62,847 nt of DNA, taken from positions 1 to 62,847 of the forward strand of contig JAJFFE010000031.1 of assembly GCA_021776775.1 (NCBI GenBank), read 5' to 3'. Below, one piece after another: positions 1 to 11,266 of this stretch. The notes under the pieces were generated by a model. That model ran no database searches. It was not told where the DNA came from and saw only the letters and a list, made by a program, of their open reading frames with translations. Position 1 is the stretch's first letter. Each line of letters starts with the position of its first letter. Origin of the DNA: Planctomycetota bacterium. Lineage in GTDB: Bacteria; Planctomycetota; UBA8108; UBA1146; JAJFFE01. A program made the position numbers and the translations under genes.

Positions 1-2
1 AC

Positions 3-30
3 GGGCGGGGTCCGCCGAGGCGCCCCGCCC
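3..30. terminator. GC-rich hairpin at the window edge
   Basis: GGGCGGGG (3-10) pairs perfectly with CCCCGCCC (23-30) around a 12-nt loop. There is no T-run after it, so it may be a terminator of a gene lying left of the window or simply a stable hairpin. The rest of 31-223 holds no convincing gene. Confidence 0.4.
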
Positions 31-223
31 GAAGAACCGAGTATCGTAGCCCGTTCCGGTCGAATCGATAAGCCCGACCTGGTCACTAAAGGCGGCCAAG
101 TCCGCGGCTGGCCCTATGACCAGCTAAGGGAAATCACCGACTCGAGAGAGCCGCCGTCGATCCCATTGCAGCGGGTCGAGCTCCGGCCGAGAATGGGGGT
201 GTCTTCACCGATAGGAACCTCCA

Positions 224-925
224 GTGTCCGCAGCCAACCGCGTTCGCTATTGCCTGCCCATCCATAGCGTCACGCTGGCCGATGCGCGAGCGACCATGGC
301 GCGGCTCGGACCTCGCTACGACTTGTTCGAGCTATGGATCGACACCATGGCCGGCTGGAGTCCAGCCGATCTCGACGCGCTGTGCCGGTCTCGGCCGGGG
401 CAGTTGATTCTCGTCTGGGGTCGCGGTCGGTCCCCGCGCGATCGCCGGTCGTTCGACGTGTCGGCGCTGCTCACCCGGCTCGCTCCGCTCCGGGTCACGA
501 TCGACCTCGACCTCGATCGACAACCGACCGACATCGAGTTCTGGGTGACTCTCGAGCGCGCGGCCAAACTGGTCGTCTCCCATCATGACTACGAAGAGAC
601 GCCGGACCGGGCCGGACTTACCGAGCGGGCGGACCGAGCGACCGCCGCGGGGGCAAACGTCGTCAAGATCGCCACCCACTGCCGCTCACCTGAGGACGCC
701 GTTCGGCTGCTCGACCTCCAACTGGAGCTGGCGCGAGCCGACCGACGCCACGTCGTCTTAGGTATGGGCGAACCGGGAGCGATCACCCGAGTCTTCGGCA
801 CGCTCTGGTCGAACGAATGGATCTACGCCCCCGAAACGACCGCGGCGGAGTCCGCCCCGGGCCAGCTCACTCGCGATCAGCTCGGCGTCATCTTCGGCGC
901 TTTGCAGCCGGAAGACCGCGAGTAG
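224..925 (+). CDS. aroD: Type I 3-dehydroquinate dehydratase
   Basis: This 233-aa protein converts 3-dehydroquinate to 3-dehydroshikimate in the cytosolic shikimate pathway by a Schiff-base mechanism. Visible family marks are FELWID near residue 35, SHHDYEETP (residues 119-127, with the catalytic His), VKIAT with the Schiff-base Lys at about residue 148, and GMGEPGAITRVFG near the C terminus. Length fits the type I class (about 225-250 aa). The GTG start at 224 has AGGA 7 nt upstream. A type I enzyme may be fused to or adjacent to aroE in other bacteria; that cannot be judged here because the window starts just upstream. Confidence 0.93.
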   Translation: MSAANRVRYCLPIHSVTLADARATMARLGPRYDLFELWIDTMAGWSPADLDALCRSRPGQLILVWGRGRSPRDRRSFDVSALLTRLAPLRVTIDLDLDRQPTDIEFWVTLERAAKLVVSHHDYEETPDRAGLTERADRATAAGANVVKIATHCRSPEDAVRLLDLQLELARADRRHVVLGMGEPGAITRVFGTLWSNEWIYAPETTAAESAPGQLTRDQLGVIFGALQPEDRE

Positions 926-952
926 TACACCACGCGCCGAAACCGGCGGCGA

Positions 953-1138
953 TCAGCAGTCGAGACAGCGGATCTCGTCGAAGATGTCCGATTCCGAGTC
1001 CGCGGTGTCGATGGCGAAGTTGATCAGGACCCGGGCCGCCTTAGAGGCGTCGTCGAGGTCGTACTTCTTCGCCATCGCTTCGAGATACTTGTGCTGCTTC
1101 TCTTTCAGCTCGATCGTGTACGGGGTGTTCTTTGACAC
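953..1138 (-). CDS. Small conserved-looking basic protein, unknown function
   Basis: A 61-aa product with a Lys-rich N terminus ([19 protein letters not shown]) and a Cys-containing tail ending CLDC. It starts at GTG (1138) with a perfect AGGAGG 7 nt upstream, which is the main reason to accept it. The predicted layout (short strand, then two amphipathic helices) resembles ribbon-helix-helix style small DNA-binding proteins, but I see no decisive motif. It is divergent from acnA and shares a 132-bp intergenic region with it, so the two may be co-regulated; that is inference. Confidence 0.7.
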   Translation of the reverse strand: MSKNTPYTIELKEKQHKYLEAMAKKYDLDDASKAARVLINFAIDTADSESDIFDEIRCLDC

Positions 1139-1270
1139 GGGGGATCCTCCTGGAAGTCGCTATCAAGAAACGGGTTCGGGTCGGCCGAGGTTATAACCGG
1201 CGCCGGTCGATTCCGCCCGCGGTTTCGCATACGATACCCTGCCAAATACGCCCCGACGGAGGACCCGAGC

Positions 1271-3961
<2,691 letters not shown>

Positions 3962-4457
3962 CGTCGACATAGTTAGTTGGATTACAGGACGGGTGCAGCG
4001 GCGCCCGTCCGTCGTTCCCACCCGTCGATGTTGCGGGCGCCGGGCCCCGCGACCACCCCCACTCGAGCACGAGCTGCGCCACGACACGCTCGTCTCCTGC
4101 ACGTGCGTCGATTCTGTTGTCGTCTCCGTGAAATCGACGACGCACTGTTGGATCGTTTCGAAGCACACTATGGTCTTCGCATCTACCGTTTACACTTGTT
4201 CGCAAGGATTACTCCGCGCCGCACAAGACTCCGTTGCTAGCCTCCTACTCACCCCCACAACCCCAACTGGCAAAAGACTCGGTCCCTCGTCAGCAATAAC
4301 ACAGTGCGACTCGAGGGCGGACTCGCCGGAAACACAAGCGAATATCTTCGACCCTGATCGAACCCTCTTCGGCCCCACGAGGTCACAATTACGCGGGCGA
4401 GCCGAATACTAATGACTAGGTTCGCCAACACGAGGGTCATCACCAGAGGGGACAGCC
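3962..4457. other. Intergenic stretch, no gene recognised
   Basis: About 500 bp with lower apparent coding character than its surroundings. A hairpin lies at 3987-4010 just past acnA. A second potential hairpin pairs 4103-4113 with 4132-4145, giving 11 bp with a 3-nt bulge. No tRNA or known riboswitch pattern was seen. It probably carries the promoter for the gene at 4458. Confidence 0.5.
3987..4010 (+). terminator. Possible acnA terminator hairpin
   Basis: GGACGGG (3987-3993) pairs with CCCGTCC (4004-4010), 25 nt after the acnA stop. There is no clear T-tract, so it may be a 3'-end stabilising hairpin rather than an intrinsic terminator. Confidence 0.4.
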
Positions 4458-4994
4458 ATGTCTATTCATGTCATGAAGATGCAAGAACGCCACATGAAGA
4501 AGGGCGAGGGCCTAATTGTCAGGCCGTTGCCGAGGGACGTCTGTGGCACCGCTGCCAAACTGGAACAAAAGCTTCCGGAGGACCTCGAGGATCGCAAGCA
4601 CGTGATTCACGCCCTTCTAAGCTGTGCAGCCCTTGTTAGTGCCGAGGACAAGTGGCACATATTCATCCTTTTCGATGGTCCGGATCAGAGGCGATTCAAG
4701 AATGCGTACTGGATCTCGAGCTCGCGCAAAGCAGGCGCGAGCGGACTGGCGTCAAAATTCAAGAAGGAACAAAGGCAGGCACAGGCTTCCCAATTCGTGA
4801 TCGCGAAGGTATGGAAGTCGATCACAGGAGGCTGGCAGTTCAAGGGCCCGACCAGGTTCCAGCAGTTTCGACTCAGCCACAAGCACGCAATAAAGTCGTC
4901 GATCAACGCGGGAGGAAGCTCCCACGACGCGATTCGATTCCGGGCAGAGGCGCAGGCTGAGACGACACGAATGATGATGGATGAGACCGCGTGA
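4458..4994 (+). CDS. Hypothetical protein, unrecognised
   Basis: A 178-aa reading frame with a GAGGGG Shine-Dalgarno-like site before its ATG. I do not recognise the family. The protein is rich in Lys, Gln and Ala, has no membrane segment or signal peptide, and its middle (LLSCAALVSAEDKWHIFILF) looks like one buried helix/strand pair. Base composition looks less GC-biased than neighbouring housekeeping genes, and it lies beside a broken HNH gene. Both facts are compatible with an acquired gene. It could also be a chance ORF. Confidence 0.45.
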   Translation: MSIHVMKMQERHMKKGEGLIVRPLPRDVCGTAAKLEQKLPEDLEDRKHVIHALLSCAALVSAEDKWHIFILFDGPDQRRFKNAYWISSSRKAGASGLASKFKKEQRQAQASQFVIAKVWKSITGGWQFKGPTRFQQFRLSHKHAIKSSINAGGSSHDAIRFRAEAQAETTRMMMDETA

Positions 4995-5159
4995 CGCATT
5001 CGTAACGCTGGCACCGCGAGCACCAGACACGATCACGACTCGGACCCCGGAGTAGTCGGTCGCTCTGAACTGGAGAATCAGTCTCAGTCCCGCTCGATCA
5101 ATTCCGTCGTTCCCGCTCCTCCGAAGCCTGTGCCGCAGGACGGTCGACGAGGCTGAACG

Positions 5160-5809
5160 TTGACTAGCCCGGGCGAAACGTCAGAGGCACGGTGCGCGGC
5201 GGTCTTCGACGGAATGGGCTTTCGCGCCGGGACGATGTTGGAGACCGGGACGGCCGCGAACGTCGGACGGGCGGATCGGGGCGTGTCCGAACTGTTCGGG
5301 GCGCCAGCGAACGGGGCGGATGACTCGGGAGCCGACTCGTCTGGCCCAGAGGTCGACTCTTTGTTCGATTCACCGATCGATGAACAACGAGAAGCTAGCC
5401 ATCCCGAGCGCAGCATGCTGACTCAGCTCGTGCAAACGATGTCGAGGTCGACGCGGCGGAGCCCATTCCAGATGTCCCTGCCGAACCGGATCGGTACGTC
5501 CCGACCGGGCTCCGTGACGAGATTCTTCACCGTGCCCAATATCGTTGCGAATTCGTGAGCGATCGCGGCACGCGGTGCGAAATGCGCACGGGACTAGAGA
5601 TCGATCACATCGATCCGTTCGCGAAGGGCGGAGCTACAACCGCAGACAATCTTCGTTGCCTGTGTCGTGCTCACAATCAACGGCACGCCGAACGGTCCTA
5701 CGGGAGTGCTTTCATACAAGAGAGAATCATGGCCAGCCAACAGAGCAGGGGACGCCCGGGTTCGGATGGACTTCGAGGAACGAGGAAACGAGGAAGTACT
5801 GTGGCCTGA
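5160..5809 (+). pseudogene. Broken HNH endonuclease gene
   Basis: The frame ending at 5809 is open from 5399 and encodes RYVPTGLRDEILHRAQYRC (from about 5489), then IDHIDPFAKGGATTADNL and CRAHNQRHAERS, i.e. the Cys/His-containing HNH core with the His of the DH pair and the later Asn and His. There is no credible start for this frame. The other frame from about 5160 runs open to 5558 and appears to supply the N-terminal part, so one frameshift near 5400-5460 would join them. The arms at 5218-5290 and 5947-6019 flank the HNH core. HNH proteins of this kind are often dispersed, selfish-looking genes; here it is probably inactive. Confidence 0.65.
5218..5290 (+). repeat. 73-bp inverted repeat, left arm
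   Basis: These 73 bases match the reverse complement of 5947-6019 at 70 positions by my alignment. In both arms the strand pointing toward the HNH core reads AGTMLETG then AANVGRADRGVS. A shorter outer match of 13 bases (5162-5174 with 6160-6172) exists but includes a self-palindrome, so it is weaker. Confidence 0.85.
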
Positions 5810-6319
5810 CTTCGACGAGGCGTCGCAGCTAATAACGAGCGGCGTTCGAAGCCGGTCACGGATCACGCCGCCGAGCGAACACTTCTCATCGCCCAACGCG
5901 CCCCGCAAGCATCGGGCACTCCCGCTGCCGATCGCACGGAGCAGAATCGGACACGCCCCGATCCGCCCGTCCGACGTTCGCGGCCGCGCCGGTCTCCAAC
6001 ATCGTCCCGGCGCCAAAGCACACCCCTGCCTCATAGTCGGTGGCGAGCAGAAGACTCGGCCATCTGCAACCCACTGGTGTTCGAGCCACGCCACGATGCG
6101 CCACGCCAGGGCAGGATGCGCCCTGGTGACTGCGCGTGCGCTTAAGCTCCAACCTATGAGCCCGGGCTAGTCCGAGCTGTCCAGGCTAAGTGTGGTGTCT
6201 CGTATGTTCGGGCGAACAATCCCTCGAGCCGGTGCGCGCTCTGGCTAGCGGCTCGGCCCAGCCGTAGCTCGTTATCGTTCACAAGATCACCGCGTGCCGG
6301 TCTCGACGACCCGTTTCGA
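5810..6319. other. Gene-free remnant region
   Basis: Apart from the right inverted-repeat arm I see no gene, RNA or terminator here. Short open frames on both strands look like chance reading frames in GC-rich DNA. Confidence 0.5.
5947..6019 (-). repeat. 73-bp inverted repeat, right arm
   Basis: Reverse-complement partner of 5218-5290. The high identity in otherwise eroded sequence suggests a fairly recent inverted duplication of the 5' part of the HNH gene, or paired ends of a small mobile element. Confidence 0.85.
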
Positions 6320-7231
6320 TCACTCGCCCTGCCGCGTGCGCCACGACTCGAGGGCTTGCCGTACTGTCTCGGTTTGGATGTCGACGGTGTCGCGGATCTC
6401 TCGCGCATAGCCACCCCCCATGGTGACGACGACGGGCAATGATTGCGCTTCGCATAGCTCGAACACTCGGCGATCTCGGCGCGCGAGTCCCTCCTTCGAT
6501 AACGCCAAGCGGCCGAGTCGGTCGTCGTGGAAGGGGTCGGCGCCTGCGATGTAGAACGCGACTTGCGCCTGGGTTCGATCGAGCAGCGCGGGGAGGAAGG
6601 TATCGAGCTGTTCGAGGTAGGCGGCGTCGTCGGTTTTGTCGGCGAGTGCGACGTCGAGATCGCTCTCTTCTTTTGGAGACGGGTAGTTCCGGGCGGCGTG
6701 CATGGAGAAGGTGATCAGGTCAGCGTCGTTGGCTGCTAGCCGCGCGGTTCCGTTTCCTTGGTGGACGTCTAGATCGATGACCACCGCTCGCTGAAGCACG
6801 CCTTCTCGGCGAAGAACGCGCACGGCCACCACGATGTCGTTGAAGAGGCAGAAGCCTTCGCCGCGATCTTCGTAGGCGTGATGGGTGCCGCCGGCTAGAG
6901 AGACGGCCACGCCCTCCCCTAACGATGCTCGTGTGGCGGCGAGGGTGGCACCGCACGATCGGCGACCCCGTTCCACGAGTTCGGGGCTCCACGGTAGCCC
7001 CATGCGAAGCTGCGCGGCGCGACTCAAGGTTCCTTTGGTGATTTGCTCGAGGTAGTCGGCGGAGTGAGTGAGCGAGAGTTGCTCGTCGGTCGTTCCGTCC
7101 GGGACATGCCAACGTATGGCCGGGTCCGACCACGCTTCGATTCGGGCGCGCAACTCGCGGTACTTCTCGAGTGGGAACCGATGATCTTCCGGCAAGGGAA
7201 AGTCGAACGAGTCGGTGTGCCATATCCGCAT
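6320..7231 (-). CDS. Histone deacetylase family protein
   Basis: A 303-aa arginase/deacetylase-fold hydrolase. Visible family marks are the HHAYEDRGEGFCLFNDI segment with the tandem His general bases, VVIDLDVHQGNGTA with the zinc-binding Asp and His, YIAGADPFHDDRLG with the second zinc-binding Asp, and the glycine loop TMGGGYA. The substrate may be an acetylated lysine, a polyamine or a small acetylated metabolite. The ATG at 7231 begins MRIWHT; a longer frame to 7288 would read into a tandem repeat and is not credible. It is last in a minus-strand row with the phosphatase and kinase genes. Confidence 0.9.
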   Translation of the reverse strand: MRIWHTDSFDFPLPEDHRFPLEKYRELRARIEAWSDPAIRWHVPDGTTDEQLSLTHSADYLEQITKGTLSRAAQLRMGLPWSPELVERGRRSCGATLAATRASLGEGVAVSLAGGTHHAYEDRGEGFCLFNDIVVAVRVLRREGVLQRAVVIDLDVHQGNGTARLAANDADLITFSMHAARNYPSPKEESDLDVALADKTDDAAYLEQLDTFLPALLDRTQAQVAFYIAGADPFHDDRLGRLALSKEGLARRDRRVFELCEAQSLPVVVTMGGGYAREIRDTVDIQTETVRQALESWRTRQGE

Positions 7232-7260
7232 CGCGCAGCCCTTCGGCGACTCGGTGTTTT

Positions 7261-7308
7261 GTGGCTCAGCACCCCAGTGGCTCAGCACCTCAGTGGCTCA
7301 GCGACTCA
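7261..7308. repeat. 16-bp tandem repeat (3 copies plus a degenerate fourth)
   Basis: Three consecutive units starting GTGGCTCAGC lie at 7261-7276, 7277-7292 and 7293-7308, with a diverged fourth at 7309-7324. The stop codon of the phosphatase gene (7306-7308 on the minus strand) sits inside the third unit, so slippage here could change the end of that protein and the spacer to the deacetylase gene. Confidence 0.85.
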
Positions 7309-8472
7309 GCGGCCGAGCGCGGCAGGATCGTCGAACAGCACGCACTTCTCCGCGGCCACGCCTTCGAACGCACTCTTCATTCGCTCGCTCTTCAAATCCT
7401 CGTTGGACACATCGCGAATATAGATGGCCTCGACTCGGTCGCCAAACTTGCGAGCGATCGCGCCGTACACTTCGGGATCTCGTTCGGCCGAGTCACCGAT
7501 CAAGATGTACCGTCGTTGCGGGTACGCGGTGATGATGGATGTCAGGCGCGCGATTTTCCGCGCCTCGGGTGATCGAAAGAGCGACCAGAACGTTCGATCC
7601 TTCAAGCGGAGACTCTGCAGGAAGAAGCTGCCCTCGGGGAACTTCTCTCGCACCAGGAACGCGGCTAGTTCTGGGTACAGTTGCCACGGCGAGGAGGAGA
7701 CGTAGTGAAACGCGGCGCCGCGCTTGGCGAGGCGCGCGTAGAACTCAGACATGCCGTCGACGGCGCGGAACTCGCGCAGGAAGGTGTTGCGCAGCAACTC
7801 GCGCTTCTTCGTCACGTCGCTGTGCTTGATCGTATCGTCGAGATCGGAGATCACCGATAGCCCGCTCGCTTCGAGCAGCTGCACTCTTCCTTTGAAGACG
7901 CGCGCGTCTTGCGGATGGGTGATCGCTTCGACATCGAGCCACCGGTCTTGGGCGCCGCCAGGCGTAGTCTCGGGCTCGTTCGGCAGGTCGAGATCGATCG
8001 TCGCGTCGAAGTGGCCGCCCTTCTTCGATGGCGTCGAACGGAAGTCACGATCTGCGGCGCGCAGCGGGATCTCTTTCTTGCGTTCGTTGTCGGCGAGGAA
8101 GTACTGCGCACGGCGGCGAAAGATCCGTTCCTCGGCAGAGTCCGACCCTTCGTCGATCTCGTCGAGTTCCAGAACAGACGCCAAGGCGGCGAGCGTTCCG
8201 CGGCGCCACTTGGAGTCGGGCTCGAGTTCGAAAATCCAGCCGTGAACCGGCACGCGCCACGACCCACTCTCGAGCCGGGTCGCGCAGGTCGGAAAGAGAA
8301 TCACCGATTCGTCCTTCTTGATCGGAGAGGAGATCTTCTTCGAGTCGGCGGTGTCCTTCTTGTCGTCGTCGGCAGCCGCGTTACACGAGATCACAAGCGC
8401 AGCAATCCAACAACCCGCGACGAAGCGCATCCACCGTGAGCAGACGGCAACCAAGCGATACGATCCGATCAT
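7306..8472 (-). CDS. APP1-type phosphatidate phosphatase domain lipoprotein
   Basis: A 388-aa protein with an N-terminal signal (hydrophobic stretch then LVISC, a plausible lipobox), so probably an exported lipoprotein. The C-terminal half matches the APP1 catalytic (DUF2183) domain: VISDLDDTIKHSDV carries the DxDxT nucleophile, YVSSSPWQLYPEL follows, and LIGDSAERDPEVYG is the second Asp motif. Family members dephosphorylate phosphatidate, though bacterial substrates are mostly untested. The ATG at 8472 overlaps the kinase stop (ATGA), implying translational coupling. The longer frame start at 8553 lies inside the kinase gene and is rejected. Confidence 0.88.
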   Translation of the reverse strand: MIGSYRLVAVCSRWMRFVAGCWIAALVISCNAAADDDKKDTADSKKISSPIKKDESVILFPTCATRLESGSWRVPVHGWIFELEPDSKWRRGTLAALASVLELDEIDEGSDSAEERIFRRRAQYFLADNERKKEIPLRAADRDFRSTPSKKGGHFDATIDLDLPNEPETTPGGAQDRWLDVEAITHPQDARVFKGRVQLLEASGLSVISDLDDTIKHSDVTKKRELLRNTFLREFRAVDGMSEFYARLAKRGAAFHYVSSSPWQLYPELAAFLVREKFPEGSFFLQSLRLKDRTFWSLFRSPEARKIARLTSIITAYPQRRYILIGDSAERDPEVYGAIARKFGDRVEAIYIRDVSNEDLKSERMKSAFEGVAAEKCVLFDDPAALGR

Positions 8473-11213
8473 TGCGGCCCCTCGATTTCGACTTCGATGC
8501 GCTTCGCCTCGACCGACAGCCGTGACGACGGGGCACGATCTTTCGGCCACCAACGGCGAAACTTCGCCAGCTCTTGCAAGGCGGCGTCTCGTTCACCGGT
8601 GAGCGCGGTCAGGCGAATGCGCTCTAGCCACGCGAAGTACGAGACCTCAGGCCAATCCGTGACACGAAGCTCGGAGTCGACCCAGCGCACCGATTCGGTG
8701 AGCGTCAATCCCTCCGCCGGTTCCTCCGACGCGCGCGCCGACCGAAGAGCGCTGAACCGGTTGTGCCACCGGGTGAACTCGGAGACCTCGGGCTCCCCGA
8801 GCGGCTCCACGGCGAACGGATCTGTCTCGATGTAGCCGAGCAGGAACAACGTCTTCGGATGATAGGGGTCGTGGTCTCGCGCGTTGTGCAGCGCCACCGC
8901 GGCCGCCGCCGGGTCGCCGGCAAGAATATGAATCGCCGCGCGCAACCGCTCGCCCCAACCGCGATCGAGCGGACGGGACAACTCCCCCGCTAGCTCGAGC
9001 GCTTCGTTGAACCGCCCCCCGATGGCGAGCGCCGCGGCCGCCGCTGCGTACGCCTCGACGGGGCCGAACTCTTCCGCGCTGCGATCGAGCGCCGCATCGA
9101 GATCTCCGTCTTGCAGGAAGAACGGGATGGTCAGGAACGCGACGGGACCTCGCAAGCGAAGCATCCAACCGGCGGGCGGCGTCAATGTGGTCGGGGGCGC
9201 TTCGAGCCGCCACCGGTAGAACTGCACGCGCCACCCGTCGTCACTGTCGTTGTACGCTTCGTAGCGACGGAACGCGGATTGGGCGTCGTCCATCTCTCCG
9301 TATCGATACGCGAGTGAGACGAGCGCCTGCGTGTAGTGGCGCACGTCACCGGGTGCATCGCCTCGGAGTCGACTCATCAAACTGGCGTCGGAACTTCGCG
9401 GGTCTTGCAGATCGAGCGTGAGATCGACGCGCCGCGCCACCCGATGGGATCGCTCCCAACGAGAACGACGATCCCGAGTCGGCGTGGTCAGCGTATCCCC
9501 GAGCACCTGACACAAACGACTCTCACGGTCTCTCAGGAGCGTCGCCGAAGTAGCGGCTCGATCGAACTCCCCGCGGGACAAACGAATTGCCGCTTCCCAC
9601 GCGGTCGCCTCTGGAAAGGTACCGGCGGTCGTCTTGGCCTCTTGCAGCTTGGCGAGCGCAGTTTGAACGTCACCTGCTTCAGCGGCTCGGACACCAGCGA
9701 CGAACGCCTCGAGCGCCGGCAAGCTACTGCACAGTGTCGTCGCTCGAACATTGGTCAGGCGCGTACGATCGCGAGGAGCGTTTCCGATGTCGTCGACGAT
9801 CGCCGTCGCGAGATCGACCAGGCCGGACCCTCCGTCGACGGAACGCGACACGCCGTCGCGTCCAGTCCAAACCGCGGTGAACTGTCCGTCAACCGACTCC
9901 CAGTAGCCAGTCACCTTCGTCGATTGCGCGCTCTTGTCTTCCACCGAAAGATCGATCAATGCCGAGCCGGGGTCTTCACCGTTGACGTTCATGATGAGCA
10001 AGTCACGCAAGAGCGCCGTTCGCGCAGTCTCGGACTCCGGCCCCAGCCACGTTCCGATGACAATGCGTTCCGGGACGCGTTCTGCCTCGGCGACCGACGT
10101 CGACTTCGAGTCACCGCTCGCGGCACGTTTCGCTTCTTTGGGATCGTTCGTCAACCAGCGATCACGAGTCGCGTACGCGCCGACGGCCACACCGATGAGC
10201 AGCAAGACGGGGACGAGCCACCGCGCACTTCGCCCGGCGGGATTGCGGGCGTGGCGAGCCCATCGTGCGACCTCAGCGGCGGTCGGGCCGCGCTGGGCCG
10301 GGTCGATCGAGATCAACGAATGGATCGTCTGCGCCAGCGGTCCGGGAACGTTCGGCTCCCAGTCGCGAACGTTCTTGCACTCGTGTTCGTGAGCGCGACG
10401 CACCTTGGCCTCGTCACCGTCGGTGCCGTCGAACGGTAACTCGCCGGTGGCGATCTCGTAGAGCAACACGCCGAGCGCAAACAGGTCCGTTGTGATGCTT
10501 CGTGGAGCTCCGTCGAACAGTTCCGGGGCCATGTACGCCGGCGTCCCCCAGATTTCGTCTTCGTCGAACCCCTCGACCGTCGTCGACAGGCCGAAGTCGA
10601 TGAGCTTCACTGTGCCTTCGCCCACCGTCAGCACGACGTTGTCGGCTTTGAGATCTCCGTGCACCAACCCCTGCTCGTGCGCGTACGCGACCGCGGCGGA
10701 AACCTTCTCGGTGTAGCGCAGCAGATCGGCCGGTTCGGCGGGATTGCCGCGCAGATGATTGCGTAGCGTCGACCCCTCGACCCACTCGAACGCGACGAAC
10801 GCGCAACCCGTCGCGTCGTCGACGCCCGCTTGGTAGACCGCGGCGATTCCGGGATGCGACAGCTTTGAAGTGTTGCGAGCTTCGCCGATCAGCCGATCCG
10901 CGTAGGTCGCGTCATCGATGACCTTGAGCGCAACCGTTCGCTGAAGCGTGCTGTCGGTGGCTCGGTAGACAACGCCTTCCCCACCGCGAGCGGCGACACC
11001 TTCGATCTCGTAGTGCGCTATTCGTTCGAGGCTGACCCGTTCGATCCCGCCGTCCACATCACCGTCCGGCCCGCTCGATTCCGAGGTCGGTGGGAGCGAA
11101 TCGTTCGGAGTATCGTCGTGCTCGTCGAGCAAGAATCTCTCTCCCTGGCGGTACGGTTGCCGCGTGAAGTGACGGTGGCTGGAATGGTTATACGTTCTGA
11201 CCGAGTCCAACAC
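8469..11213 (-). CDS. Membrane-anchored Ser/Thr protein kinase with large exported C-terminal region
   Basis: A 914-aa protein. The kinase domain spans about residues 66-320: VALKV with the ATP Lys near 97, HGDLKADN at 185-192, DFG at 206-208, APE at 229-231. The usual HRD is HGD, so this is a non-RD kinase. One membrane helix lies at about 332-347 (WLVPVLLLIGVAVGAYA), followed by about 560 residues of Ala/Arg/Asp-rich helical sequence resembling tetratricopeptide-like repeats, predicted outside the cytosol. Two starts are possible: GTG at 11213 (AGGA 5-6 nt upstream, used here) or TTG at 11132 (AGGGAGAG upstream). It overlaps the APP1 gene by ATGA. Confidence 0.93.
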   Translation of the reverse strand: MLDSVRTYNHSSHRHFTRQPYRQGERFLLDEHDDTPNDSLPPTSESSGPDGDVDGGIERVSLERIAHYEIEGVAARGGEGVVYRATDSTLQRTVALKVIDDATYADRLIGEARNTSKLSHPGIAAVYQAGVDDATGCAFVAFEWVEGSTLRNHLRGNPAEPADLLRYTEKVSAAVAYAHEQGLVHGDLKADNVVLTVGEGTVKLIDFGLSTTVEGFDEDEIWGTPAYMAPELFDGAPRSITTDLFALGVLLYEIATGELPFDGTDGDEAKVRRAHEHECKNVRDWEPNVPGPLAQTIHSLISIDPAQRGPTAAEVARWARHARNPAGRSARWLVPVLLLIGVAVGAYATRDRWLTNDPKEAKRAASGDSKSTSVAEAERVPERIVIGTWLGPESETARTALLRDLLIMNVNGEDPGSALIDLSVEDKSAQSTKVTGYWESVDGQFTAVWTGRDGVSRSVDGGSGLVDLATAIVDDIGNAPRDRTRLTNVRATTLCSSLPALEAFVAGVRAAEAGDVQTALAKLQEAKTTAGTFPEATAWEAAIRLSRGEFDRAATSATLLRDRESRLCQVLGDTLTTPTRDRRSRWERSHRVARRVDLTLDLQDPRSSDASLMSRLRGDAPGDVRHYTQALVSLAYRYGEMDDAQSAFRRYEAYNDSDDGWRVQFYRWRLEAPPTTLTPPAGWMLRLRGPVAFLTIPFFLQDGDLDAALDRSAEEFGPVEAYAAAAAALAIGGRFNEALELAGELSRPLDRGWGERLRAAIHILAGDPAAAAVALHNARDHDPYHPKTLFLLGYIETDPFAVEPLGEPEVSEFTRWHNRFSALRSARASEEPAEGLTLTESVRWVDSELRVTDWPEVSYFAWLERIRLTALTGERDAALQELAKFRRWWPKDRAPSSRLSVEAKRIEVEIEGPQ

Positions 11214-11266
11214 TAGTGTCCTGGATCGGAGGGAGTCGAAGACGCTGCGCGTGCCGAGCGTCTCAC

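Noticed and set aside
9336..10439. 367-aa frame antisense to the kinase
   Set aside because: No recognisable motif; opposite strand of conserved kinase sequence.
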